NCBI RefSeq assembly: GCF_020740795.1
Contig: NC_067312.1
Location: 56,697,405-56,761,404, forward strand
DNA: 64,000 bases
Source of the DNA: Apus apus
Taxonomy: Eukaryota; Chordata; Aves; Apodiformes; Apodidae
Reading direction: 5' to 3'
Each line of letters starts with the position of its first letter. Position 1 is the first letter of the stretch. Of the stretch, positions 52,061-64,000 are shown piece after piece. The notes under the pieces were generated by a model. That model did not search any database. It had not been told where the DNA came from and worked only from the letters and a program-made list of their open reading frames with translations. The position numbers and the translations under genes were made by a program.

Positions 52061-55000
52061 CTGTGAATAGAGAAGGCAGGGTTATCATAATCGTCCTGTC
52101 GTCCTCCCAAGACAACAGCTTTGGAGCAAAGCATGAGTTTGTAACTGCAAACTAGGTTATGAATTCATAGGCCTTCCTTTCCAATCCAGAAGATCACTTG
52201 ATGCCTACATTTATCTGAATGCTAACACCGAAGATAACCAAACAGTTAAGCAACTTTAATAGATCAAAACCAACATGCACTGGTCCTTTTCCCCTGAGTA
52301 GTTTAATTAAGGAGCTTCCAGTATTGTAATGCCCAGAAATGTGATTTTCACTGCAGTTCAGTGCACTGTCCAATTAACATCAATGCCTTTACATCCTGAG
52401 ATGGCAGCTCCCCATACTGATACATACAGAGTTTGTCCCAGAAGTGACAGAGTGATAGACCTTACTCAACAGTGACATTTCACAACATCAAATTTAATAA
52501 TGAGTTTGAAAGAACTGACTGATGAAGAGACCCCTTTGCTTTCACTTTCCTCCCAGTTATGTGTACCAATCGGATTGCTCTTGAAGAGAGACAGGAACAG
52601 CTCTTCCAAAATATCTCAGAAATTACACCACTTTGCAGCTGTAAACTCTAAAGCAGTAGCAAACGCAACACTTTCAAGTAAGCAGAGAAGTGTTCACAAC
52701 GTCACACCAATAGTTTCATCAAAACCACCCTTTATTAAAGACTGATCTTGCATGGTATTGTGTACTACTGAGCTGCCTCAAAAAGCTGCAGAGTTCATCT
52801 CATTCTGTGATTGTGCCTCAGACATTAAGACTTTATGCCATGTTCAGAATTCTACTGCTACTTTGCTTAGTTGCCCCCTCTTGATTTTTTGGTATAGTTC
52901 TGTTTTAGGAAGTTTTGAACTGCATAACTGTAGTTAATGCTTCTTTTGAAAATAAAACCAAAAACAAAACTCACAGCTAACCAGTCCCATACTCCCTAAA
53001 AGTCCAGCTCATGCTCTGAACAAGGAAAACATGTATTATTTACAGAAAGAAGACAGACATATTAACGCTGTTGTAAGCTTTCCATTTTTCACATTTCAGT
53101 CTCCTGTTGAATACTGCTCACCACTCAGTTACTGCTCAGTAACAGTGGTGAATTAATGGGCAAATTGCCCAGTTTCACTAAGGAGAACATGAGGACATAC
53201 AGTGAGATTCTCCATTCTGAAAACAGATTTTTTTAATAGAGATTACATAAGCTATCAGCTGTGGCTGTAATGAGTCTGGGTCTCATCAACAGAAGTGTGC
53301 ACCTTGTTTTGGACTCCCTGGACAAGGATGTACGAGGGTATACCCATTTCAGATGTGAACACAGCTGTGCCTGATAGTATGTAAGTGGGGAAGCACATCA
53401 GCATGCATGCATGTCCTGCCCAGGGCATCCCTGAACTGCCTCTACATTTGCCATGGTCTAGGTGCAGATAATGTGGACAAGTGTCTTGGTTTATTTGTTG
53501 TTTGGGGTTTTTTTTGCCTATACTGGGTTTGTGGGTGGAAAACATTTTTTATATAATTTCAAGCAGCTTTAGAAATGCAGTGCAGCCCTTCTTACTCCTG
53601 ATGTACAACTGGGAACCAGAGAAACATCCACATCTATCAAACCACAACTACTTTATCTCCTAAATAAATGTTTGCTTTTGGTTGTCACATCCATTCATCT
53701 CAATGCTAAAGCTAATATCAAAGGTCACAAAGGAGACGGCCTAATTGCTGAAGCCATGAACTGAGTCATCACCAAGCTAAAGAAAAGATAATATGTACAG
53801 ATGTCTTGGCAATATTTGAATCAAAACTCCACACGATTAGCAAAACACCTGGATTATAACAAATGGTTAGTTATTTCCAAGGACAAAATAAATATAATCT
53901 ATCAAAAACCGTAACAGAAACCCCAGTCACTTATTAACTTAGGGATATCACATCTCAGCTGTCAGAAGATGGCTAAATTCAAGAATGATTACAGCAGCAG
54001 TCTGCTTCACAGTTTTGTAAAAGCTACCCAATCCAGAATTTTAAAAATATACCCAAGAAAATCTTAAATGTTAAAAAAGGGCTTGTCACTGCAAGCTGGT
54101 TCACTGAACTGAGAGAGGAATTCTTGAAGGCATTGTATTTTCTGATCCAAAACAGGAATGTCCCAAAATGGAAAATAATTAGTTTAGTCTTTCATGGGCT
54201 GATATATGACTGTTACTAATGAATGTTAGTGTAATGAAGAGACTCATACTTCTGTATTAAGTGACTAAAACAAGCTTAATAAACCAAGCTGACAAATACT
54301 TTAACTGCTATTCAGGCCACATTCCCACTTAACAGTTACAGGCAGCAAGTGCAAAGGCCATAGAACACTGTTTCTGCTGCTTGTGAGGACTTTAAATTGA
54401 CAACTTTTTAGATGTGTTAGGCAGTCAATTTGAAAACGCATAAATAGCACAGGAAAAAAAAAACAACAACAAACCAGCAGCCAGTGCAGAACAGCCTAGA
54501 GTGCATAATAAACTTCCAGGGTTCCACATGTGCGTTAAGTTTTCAGACACACTTTGTAGTTTCATTTGCCATCAAGGAACTACTTCAATTTTGCAAACCT
54601 ATCTGTTTCATTTACTCTTAAATAAACAGTGAAACATTGCTGCAATCAGATTTATCACCTGGGTATGACAGAACCCATTATGGCTCTCTGACCTTTCTCC
54701 CCTTCCTGCAAAACTGATTTACAGACACAGTGTTCTAAATAGTTAAGAAGTGCCTTATTGTACCACTGAAAGCAATTGGCAGCTGTGAAGTGAGCTAGAC
54801 TCCACAGCCTCGGAGAGCCTGCCAGCTCACCTGCCCACAGGGTACGGAGGAGGTTCAAAGTCAGATCAGCCTCCAGGTACACACAAGTGTATGGAGGAGG
54901 CTGCAGCACTCATTTTAACATACACTGTGCTGCTCTTTGTATTCAGAGTGAGACAAAAGGATGGCAGAAAGGCAGTCTCAAGAAAAAAAAAAAAAAGTCT

Positions 55001-55551
55001 AATAGAACAGTACCGTTTCTATCTCAATAACAGAAGGAAACCAATGTAATGCCATAAAAATTTAAAAAAAGTCAAGAGTGAAGTTATTCTAGATTTATAT
55101 TCTGAGGTCGGAATTTGGCCTAATGTTTTGTTCCCACTGCAGCTGCTATAGTTATAAATAAATCAGGTCCCGAATATAATCATTACGAGTTGCTCTTGGG
55201 AATGGACTAACTTAGATTTAGTTCCTTGACTTGTTAAGAAGTTTGTTCTCTGTCCTGTGGCTCAGCCCTAATAGCCTTTGCCTTTTGCCCGTCCAAGCCC
55301 TCATTTAACATGGAGCCAAGGTTCAGTAATTCCTTTTCTGGAACTTTGTAGCTAAAAAAGGAGAGGAAGTTAAAAAAGGAAAATAACCCCAACAAACCCA
55401 AACCTACCACAAATCCAAGTATTTATTTAAACTTTGGATTATTTGTAACAGTGAAAAGAATTTCCAAGAAAGATGACTACTTCACTGTCTGCAAGGTGAT
55501 ACTGTAAAGAGAAATGTAAAAACACCAAACTACATTGCTCAGATATGTTTA

Positions 55552-56221
55552 TGTCCTGGTTTGAGCCAGGATAGAAGAAATTTTCTTTCTAGTGATTTTA
55601 CTTGTCAGTTAAGTCCTTTGTAAGTAGCTGCACTTGCTGAAATTTTAGAACATGATTTTCAGTCAGTGCCTGCTTCTAGGACTGATAACACTCAATGTTT
55701 ACAGTTACTGCTGGAGAATGGTATGTAGAACTAAGGCAACTGCTTGGTTCTGAAAAACATCTTATGCTCCAGAAACAGAAGGAAGGTCACACCTGCAACC
55801 AAAACTGACCACACAAGGTATTCCATCCCATACAAATCATACTCTGTATAAATCTGAAGGAACATGAGGGTCAAGATCCTCTTCATCCATGGCTGGCGTC
55901 CTGAGACGATTCCATCCATTCATCTGCCTTTGATCCCAATTCAAGTGTTCCTGAATCCCTGAGTTCCTGCATCCAGCTCCTGTCTGCTGCTGACACCATG
56001 AGTCAAGTTCAGGGTTTTCTTTAGTGCCTGCCCTGTAGCCTCTGGTACTTATTACATTATTTTTCTTTTCATCACTATTGTTTCATTGAAGCTGTGTAGT
56101 GTAGTTTCCAACCTTAAAATCCTTCTCCCTTATTCTCTCTCCTTTCTCCATAGGGGAAAGGAGAGGGGCTAAGAGAGAGTATCTGTCATTCATTTAATTG
56201 CCAGCCCAATGTTATTAAACA
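55552..56221 (+). mobile_element. avian ERV solo LTR
   Basis: Begins TGTCCTGGTTTGAGCCAGGA. Ends near TTAATTGCCAGCCCAATGTT, which resembles known avian LTR ends (GCCAGCCCAA...). TATAAAT lies in CTCTGTATAAATCTGAAGG near 55845. No internal genes on either side. The first 200 bases match the minus-strand piece at 3788-3550. Confidence 0.7.
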
Positions 56222-57400
56222 GCAAAGAAATACAAAGATGACATTGAAATTTTTAAGCTAGCTGCTACTTGCTGAAAAAATATTTCTGGATGAGTGAACT
56301 AGCAGCCTTGATTCATCTGTAGGCTGAGTCCCAGTGCTGCTGTATGAGAAGAAGGTAACACAAGGGTCTTTTTTCTTAACCTGGTATTCAAAACCCCACA
56401 GCTCCCCATTATGTCCCAAGAACATGCAGCAGCTTTCAAACATCCCAGTTACACAGCAGAAGCTCCTTTTTTCATATATAACTCAGGGTTATATATACAA
56501 TTGGGAAACAATTCAGTGGGGAGTAGATGGGCATGCCATAACCAGAAAGAAAGATAGCCAGCATGACTGTACTTACACCCCTCTGAGGCATGTGCTGTAC
56601 TGCCAGTGCTGTACTAACAGCCAGTCTTCTCCTGCAGAAAAGCTGCATGTACCCTGGTGCAGGATGTATCATCGCAGCATAAGGGACCTAATCTATATGC
56701 TGGATAAGCCAGATCCCTTGTATTTTAAGCAGATTTACAGTGGCTGTTCCTGACTACAATTTTAGCTCCTCCCTGTTCCTTTTTACTTCTGCTGCTGCAG
56801 AGGATCAGAGGAGAAACACTGCAATGCCAGAGAGCAGAACACTCTTGATGTAAGCAAGGCTAGTTTTACCCCAGACAATAATCTGCTGATTTACCCATTA
56901 AAACAGATCTCTAGGTCTTCAAGGCAATGAAAACACTGAATGCGATGAAAAGCTGCAGAGTCATGGTCGTATGACAGTGTAACTTGTCAAACATATTTGT
57001 CTGCACTGGAAGATCCATCTTCTCCATAGTAACAAAATGAAATTAGTTGCAGCATTGCACTGGAATGACTTTATATGGCATTAATATCTAGATAGTCTAA
57101 AATAGGCCTGGAGACCCTTTAGATTAATTTAGTGTTCTCCCTGCCTTAGCAGAGACTATAGTATAGGTGAACAAAAGGCAGCCTCTTCTGGGACAGAAAT
57201 TACAGCAGCCATTTGGCATATAACAGTTTACAACAGGACAAGAGAGTTTATTAACCTGATGAGTGAATGTAAGGAAAAAGTATGGAAACACTGGAGCCTG
57301 GCCACGAGATCAATGGAAAAAACTCTCCTCTCCTCCTGACAGAGGTTTGTTAATAGCTTTGATTTGATTCTTCATTGAAATAAGTCAAATTTTGGGGGAA

Positions 57401-57461
57401 TATAAATATATGTGTATGTGTATATATATATACATATATATATAAAAACACACATACACAC
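57401..57461. repeat. TA/TG/CA microsatellite
   Basis: TATGTGTATGTGTATATATA then ATATATATATAAAAACACAC, a compound dinucleotide repeat. Confidence 0.88.
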
Positions 57462-59486
57462 GGAAAGCTCTCTCGGAGTATAGGTCATGAATCAGTATGT
57501 ATAGCCTGTAATACTTTCACTTCTTTCCTAGCAGTAAACTTCAGATTAGAATAAAGGCTGCAACAATCCCTTAATCTGAGATGTTTGTGACACTCTGCCA
57601 ATTCAAATCTGTTTACAGCATGAATGTTTTCAGGATGCCCTACTAAGCACTAAAAGCAGCTGCAGTATCTGTGCTGAACTTTCTGCTGCAAAAAGGAGAA
57701 CATGCAGCAGCTCTTGAAATATTAAATAAACTCAAGTGCAAAATATCTTGTTTCATCAGTCAGCATACAGATCAACCTTCCTGATCCACTTACCTCTAAG
57801 TTACTGTTTTCAATTAAATTTAGGCTGTTCGAACCAAAAACATACAATTAAAATGTTCTCTTTAATTTTTCTGACAAAACCTCTCTGTGATGAAGAAGGA
57901 CAATTTCTGCCATTTTTATTTGTAATCACTTTAGAAACCCCATACTTGGAGGGGAAAAGAGGAGATAACATAACCTCCACAAGTTAATTTCCCCAAACTA
58001 TTATTTGAGTATGTAATTCCATTAAAGCATTCCTGTTGTCGAAAAGCTCAGGGGGTCAGATGTAAAGGCAATTCCAAAAATGACTTTATGAAGACTTTAT
58101 GAAGGCAATTTAATTCATACTTAACAGGAAAACAAGTGCTCTGGTTCATCCCATATTCTATATATGATTCTTTCTCCTAATGCTGTCCTTGTTTTCTGCC
58201 ATTTTCTCTAGTGTAGGTCTATTTGTTCAGTAGTCTGTGATGGATCTCCCTTCAAACTGCTCCTCCATAAATATGCCTGTAGTACTTCCACTTGCAGCTT
58301 GGACAGGTGCTCCACAGTCTGCCAAGCACTGGTGTTCCTTGTATGCCCTTCTCCCTGGACAGTTCTCAGGTTGGATGAGGCTGTGAACTGGCAAGCCCTG
58401 CCTGCAGCGCCCATACCATTTCCTGCTTGTCAGCTCACCTTGTTTCTGTGGAGACATTGCTAAATCAACTCCTCTGTTACTAATTCAGAAGCATTTTTGT
58501 GCCTTTCCTCATCCTCTTTGCACTCTCTGAAACTTCCAGTTTTAACACGATCTTCTCTGTGATGACAGAACTACAAGAAGGTACAGAAGAAGCAGGGATT
58601 TACACAATTGGGTAATTATGCTTTTTGGTTTACTCCCTATTTATGTTCTAGATGGGCAATGAACTGTCTTAATTTCTGCACGGTAAATCACCTCAAAGGT
58701 GGTAATTTTACACAGAAGCCAGGACTGTTGCCCTATATGTGTTACCTTTATTTTTCTACACAGAATTGTATCTGCTTTTTTATTGCTCAGTTACTGCCTT
58801 ACAGTATTGCCTTCAGCAGTCCTGCAAAGCCAGTCCCTGTCCTGCTACCTCAAATAACTTAATAACATCAGCAAATGTTACCACCTCGCTGCTCACCCTT
58901 TTTTCCAGCTTAACTATGTTAAGCAATTGAAGTCCCAGCATGTCAGGCTTCAGAACTCCACTGTCTACATTCAATTCCACAGCGGAAGAATTCAACTATT
59001 TACTCCTATCCTTTGCTTCTTTTTCTAGCCAATATTTTATGCATTTACCATCTGCAGTCTCAACACTGCCAAATGACTTTTAGTATGCAAATATCATAAT
59101 GGCATCCTAATCAAGAGACCACTTTTTTTTCAAAGGGGATTAATAAAAAAATGGATAAAAAACCAAGGACTAGATGGAGAAAACCCCTCATGTAGTGTTC
59201 TTTGATTATGTTGGTTCTTGAAAGAAAACAGAAAACCTATGGATAAATTGAGATAGTTTACCTCACAAAGCGCTGGAAGTGAGTCAAAGCAAATCAAGTC
59301 ACTCAGAAACAAATTTTCTGGAGGAAAACAAACCAATACAGACAAGAAAATTACTCTATGATCATAGGTCTACTGAAAATAGACATAATTTTTTTGAAAC
59401 CCTTACTGTTGGCCACAGCCATAGCCAGGTTATCACATCTAGGTAACCAGACTTGTTGAAATGCAGTCATGCAACTGGGAAGGGCT

Positions 59487-59634
59487 GGATGTCTCCTTCA
59501 CTGGAGACATTCAAAACCCCCCTGGACACATTCCTGTGTGATGTACTCTAGGTGATCTTGCTGAGGCAGGGGGGTTGAACTAGATGATCTTTCGAGGTCC
59601 CTTCCAACCCCTAAGATTCTGTGATTCTGTGATT
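59487..59634 (+). mobile_element. CR1 3'-end fragment
   Basis: GTCTCCTTCACTGGAGACAT, TTTCGAGGTCCCTTCCAACC and the tail ATTCTGTGATTCTGTGATT. Closely similar to the last 150 bases of the copies at 23750 and 61112. Confidence 0.93.
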
Positions 59635-61111
59635 TCACTCATAAACATATTGTTTGGGTCAATTCATTCAAGACACAAAACAAGACACCAGCAAGGAAAA
59701 TGGACAGATTAGCACTGAATGCCTAATTCCTGAAGTTAAGCAACAGTATGAAAGTCCTATTCCCTGCAATGACACCTCATTAATCGGAATGGTTAGATCC
59801 TTTGGGGAAGAACTGACCAATTTCAGTAGCTAATCAAGCTGGAGTAAAACCTACTTCAGCTGTCTCTGGCTTGTTGCTCCTTACTCTGTTGGTTCACCCA
59901 CTAATAATCCTGGGCCTTTTTGACTTTCTTAGGCAGTTATTCATAGTCATTCAGCCAGGGCAGTTTAACCATTTTCTGCTATTTCAACTTAGTGCAGGGG
60001 TGTATGGCATCACTGAGAACTAACCGGTGCCCTCAGTTAAGACTTTTGTAAACAGTGCCTGCCACTTTCCAGATCACAGATGACTCTTACAACTTGCCCA
60101 CTGCTCTTTACTTCATTCTTTCAATAAGGTTTCACCATGCTGCTGAAATCTAATGCTCAGTATGGCCTTAGATTCAGAGACTGCACATTGCCATGAATAA
60201 CATTCTGACTCCTATACATTCCAAGCATCCAAAAAACAAGGTTTCTTCAAAGGATGTCTCACTTACGGCATTCACACACTGACATGCTCAAATAATGAGT
60301 AATTTCTGAGATTTTAAAAGCTCTTCTTTTTCCTTTGAGACTGTAAAAGCTAAGACTAAAAATTTGGAGAGTTTTGCACTTCTGCTTAAAAAAAAATGTT
60401 AAGTAAGAAAAATTAATTCAAAATATGGATGATGCTCAAAACCAAGTGAAATATACAATGGAAGCTTTGTGGCTCTCTCTCATGAAAACCATGTTAGTAG
60501 CGAGGCAGTATGTGGAGTTCAAATGTGGTACACAGATGGAAAGTTTAATAGGTATCCTTAAGTACCATTAGATAATTTTATAGCTTGTCCCTGGCAAAGG
60601 AAACAAGGGGAAGTGGGCCATTAAAGATGTCACTCTTAGAAGAGAACCATTTGCCAAAGCCAGCAGAGGCTGGTAGGTTGAATTAGTGGCTGGAGTCAGC
60701 AGCTGAGAATCTTCATGCTCATTTCTTTGTCTCAGTCATCAGAAATTAACAACAAAAAGTTTAAAAAAGAAAGCAGTATCCATTTTGCTCAGCAAAAGGC
60801 ATTGAAAGTTAACACAGCAAGACAAACTATGTGCCTTTTTGGGACCATATTCTGACAAATAGGTTATAAGTAAAAACTTCATTCCCAGGGAACAGGATTG
60901 GTGGTGGATGTTCACAACTTTAAATTTCTATCTGGGTGATTAAATCTAGACCAGATGAAAGTAGACATTATAGAGGAAAATGCTAGAGACACATAGCAGA
61001 CAAACAGAGCCAAAGTATAAGCAAGAGAAAGGGACTGTTCACTGCTATTTTATCAAGAAGAAAATATTATGAAAATCAAGGTATCTTTTTACATGAATTT
61101 TCATTATTATT

Positions 61112-62160
61112 CACAGAATCACAGAATCCTAGGGGTTGGAAGGGACCTCGAAAGATCATCTAGTCCAACCCCCCTGCCAGAGCAGGGTCACCTAGAGTAC
61201 ATCACACAGGAAGGCGTCCAGGCGGGTTTTGAATGTCTCCAGCGAAGGAGACTCCACAACCTCTCTGGGCAGCCTGTTCCAGTGCTCTGTCACTCTTACA
61301 GTAAAAAAATTTTTCCTGATATTCATCTTAAACCTCCTGTGCTCCAACTTGTATCCATTACTCCTTGTCGTATCACTGGTCTTCACTGAAAAAAGCTTAA
61401 CTCCATCGTCTTGACACTCACCCTTTACATATTTGTAAACATTGATGAGGTCCCCCCTCAGTCTCCTTTTCTCCAAACTAAAGAGACCCAGCTCCCTCAG
61501 CCTTTCCTCATAAGGGAGATGTTCCACTCCCTTAATCATCTTTGTGGCTCTGCGCTGGACTCTTTCAAGCACTTCCCTGTCCTTCTTGAACTGAGGGGCC
61601 CAGAACTGGACACAATATTCCAGATGTGGCCTCACCAATGCAGAATAGAGGGGGAGGAGAACCTCTCTTGACCTACTAACCACACCCTTTCTAATACACC
61701 CCAGGATGCCATTGGCCTTCTTAGCCACAAGGGCACACTGCTGACTCATGGTCATCCTCCTGTCTACCATGACCCCCAGGTCCCTTTCACCTACACTGCT
61801 CTCCAGCAGGTCAGCCCCCAACCTGTACTGGTGCATGGCATTTTTCTTCCCCAAATGCAAAACTCTACACTTGCTCTTGTTAAACTTCATCAGGTTTTTC
61901 CCCGCCCAAGTCTCCAGCCTGTCTAAGTCTCTCTGAATGGCAGCACAGCCTTCTGGTGTGTCAGCCACTCCTCCCAGCTTGGTGTCATCAGCAAACTTGC
62001 TGAGGGTACATTCTGTGCCCTCATCCAGGTCGTTGATGAAGATGTTGAACAACACCGGTCCCAGTACCGACCCCTGAGGGACTCCACTAGTCACAGGCCT
62101 CCAACTAGATTCTGCCCCATTGACTACAACTCTCTGACTTCTTCCTTTCAACCAGAAGAA
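61112..62160 (-). mobile_element. CR1 LINE, 5'-truncated, intact RT reading frame
   Basis: The minus strand holds an uninterrupted frame of about 320 codons (62151-61192) with [40 protein letters not shown] (motif C with FADD), [20 protein letters not shown] and [20 protein letters not shown]. The tail on the plus strand is CACAGAATCACAGAATCC at 61115. The 5' cut falls at about 62160, inside the RT domain, so it cannot move by itself. The lack of frame damage makes it among the youngest CR1 copies in the window. Confidence 0.95.
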
Positions 62161-62689
62161 GAAAAAAAATTAATCTGTAACTAGCAAGCTTGATCTTCAA
62201 TACCCTGTACTTCTTGTACACTATACTGTGAAGGCAGTTTTCCATTTTACATTATTCAAACTTAATCTATGATTTGATTAATAGTCTATGTTTCCACATA
62301 TCTTTTTCTCTTTGCCTATAAGATACTGGTGTAGCATCCAAGAAGTATTTTCTGAATATGTAAGGGTGTATAACTAGCTACATTTTGGATTACAGAACTT
62401 GATTTTGTTTGGCACACCTCTTTTCACCCCTCCCTAGAGAGTCACCTGCCTGTGACTCCCAGCACTGCTTCCCAAATCACAGTCAGCTACACTATTTCAA
62501 GGGGTTTTAAAAGAGGGGGCTGCCACCCACAGGTTACAGCAAAGAACATACTTTAGGGTCTCTTTCTGGCTAATTTGCGATCTATGATTATATCACAAAA
62601 TTCCATTTAAAAGGCAGTTAAAAGCACATCAGAAATTGCAATACTGCTTCTAAGTGACTGCATGGTGGATACGACTGGACTGCAATTAA

Positions 62690-64000
62690 TGTATGTGGGT
62701 TTTTAAAGAAAGAGGCGCAGGGAGCATGAGGAGAGAAGAGACCTGCTTGGGAATGCAAAGAGCTCCAACTTGGGACACGTCAGGAATCAGTCAAGGGCTT
62801 CTGTGTCAAGAAGAGTGGGCAGACCAACATGGGCACTGTTGTGGTGGGTACCTGCTATAGACTGCCTCCTGATGAAAATGAAGTAGGTAAGGCCACCTGC
62901 AAATACGTAAGTTTAATTTTCACAGGCTGTATGATCCTCAACAGGAACTTTAATCCCCCGAAAGGACAGTCCAGCAGGCCTCAAGCAATCTGGGAGCCTT
63001 TTTCAGTGTATTGTAGCCTCTGGGCTCCTCCTGGTAGTGGAGGAACCAACAAGGAAAGGCGCTCTGCCAGACCTGATACTTAATGAAAAAGGAAGTTAAA
63101 GTCAGAGGGAACTGTCACTGCAAGACCACTCTTGATTACCTTCGAAAGGTCATGGTGATTTGGGGACGTTCCTGGAAACTGGGAGAAAGCAAGTATCCCT
63201 TCTGTCTTCAAGAAGAGCAAGAGATAAGATATGGGGAACACAACTTCTCATCCTCACCTCAGGCTCTGAGAAGGTGTTGGAAGAAAATAATCCAAGAGGA
63301 CATTTCCAAATCCATGACGCACAAGAAGCTGATCAGGAGTAGTAAACATGGATTTACAAGGGGAAATCACACTTGTCCAACCTGATGGCCTTTACAATGA
63401 CATCACCAGCTAGGCAGCTAATGGAGAGGGCAGTTGATATTCTCTACCTTGACTCCAGTGAAACCACTGTATCCTGTAATGTCATCATAGACAAGCTGAC
63501 AAAGTACAGGTCAGATAAGTGGACAATAATGTGGTTTGAAAATGGGCTGAAGTACTGGGCTCAGAGAGTTGTTATCAGTGGCACAAAGACCAGCTGGAGG
63601 CAAGTGACTAGCTGTGTACCTCTGGGCTTAATACTGGGGCCAGTACTGTCCAGTATTTTCATTAATGATCTCGATGATGGCTCAGAGTGCACTCTGACGA
63701 AGTTTGCAGATGATACAAAGCTGGAAGCAGTGGCTGATAGACCAGATGGGTGTGCTGCTGTTCAAAGAAACCTCTACAGGCTGGAATAATAGGCAGAGTG
63801 GAATATCATTAAATTCAACATGAGTAAAGGCGCAGTCCTGCTCCTGGAGAGGAACGACCCAGGCACTCTGCGGCTGAGTGGCTGGAAAGCATCTTTGCTG
63901 ACAAGGACCTTCAAGCCCTGCTGAGGTGGCACCTGGAGTGCTGGGTCCAGTTCTAGGTTCTCTAGTAGAAGACAGACATGAACTTAACTGAACTGAGTCC
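62690..64000 (+). mobile_element. CR1 LINE, longer and older copy, runs off the window
   Basis: Begins in the endonuclease end of ORF2 (GTVVVGTCYRLPPDENEV), then RT pieces in several frames: SKHGFTRGNHTCPT, DILYLDSSETTVSCNVIIDK (motif A), LGLILGPVLSSIFINDLDDG and [20 protein letters not shown] (motif C). Frameshifts and stops throughout. Continues past the right edge. Confidence 0.88.

Larger units (their letters stand above)
52061..64000 (-). other. MOB3B: MOB3B upstream intron (partial)
   Basis: No minus-strand frame for the large upstream MOB3B coding exon is found to the window edge, so this is intron. It carries an LTR at 55552-56221, a TA/TG microsatellite, and CR1 copies at 59487, 61112 and 62690. 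52100-55500, 56250-59480 and 59640-61110 show nothing else. Confidence 0.75.

Noticed and set aside
56334-56753. Plus-strand frame of 139 codons
   Set aside because: Lies in the MOB3B intron next to a solo LTR. No family recognised and no repeated or conserved motif. Likely chance.

Overview
The window is vertebrate nuclear DNA, almost certainly from a bird. Genes are split by GT-AG introns, and truncated CR1 (chicken repeat 1) LINE copies with tails of the ATTCTGTG / ATTCTATG type lie on both strands. Avian-type ERV LTRs are also present. Four protein-coding genes can be supported by reading spliced exons and comparing them with remembered vertebrate families: IFT74 (- strand, 5' end only), PLAA (+ strand, complete, 14 coding exons), MRPL50 (- strand, complete, 2 exons) and MOB3B (- strand, last two coding exons). 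The first, second and fourth are neighbours on human 9p21.2 and MRPL50 is on human 9q31, so the avian Z chromosome is the likely source. That assignment is inference. The species is not identifiable by eye.

Layout. 1-1225: 5' coding exons of IFT74, leaving the window to the left. About 1780-2700: a CpG-rich bidirectional promoter with two ZNF143-like and two ETS-like motifs between IFT74 and PLAA. 2247-18699: PLAA, whose introns hold two minus-strand LTR pieces and several CR1 fragments. 18700-26979: intergenic, with CR1 pieces, a composite CR1 at 22000-23975, and then a strange C-poor, G-rich degenerate repeat of about 1.6 kb. 26980-29012: MRPL50 and its CpG-island promoter. 29540-40341: sparse sequence with one CR1 and, at the right end, the expected MOB3B 3' UTR. 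40342-64000: MOB3B, namely the tiny last coding exon, an 11.5 kb intron with an ERV remnant, the penultimate coding exon, and about 12 kb of the next intron with another LTR and three CR1 copies, one with a clean reverse-transcriptase reading frame of about 320 codons.

The genes do not form a pathway. PLAA is a WD40-PFU-PUL ubiquitin-binding cofactor of the p97/VCP machinery, IFT74 is an intraflagellar transport subunit, MRPL50 is a mitochondrial ribosomal protein and MOB3B is a MOB-family kinase adaptor. What links them is position: IFT74 and PLAA share a promoter, and the gene order PLAA-MRPL50-MOB3B differs from the mammalian order.

The points most worth checking are an apparent one-base frame break in the first coding exon of IFT74, the G-rich repeat block at 23976-25570, a solo LTR abutting the PLAA/IFT74 promoter, and the gene-order break. 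I did not find a convincing wholly new biological system.
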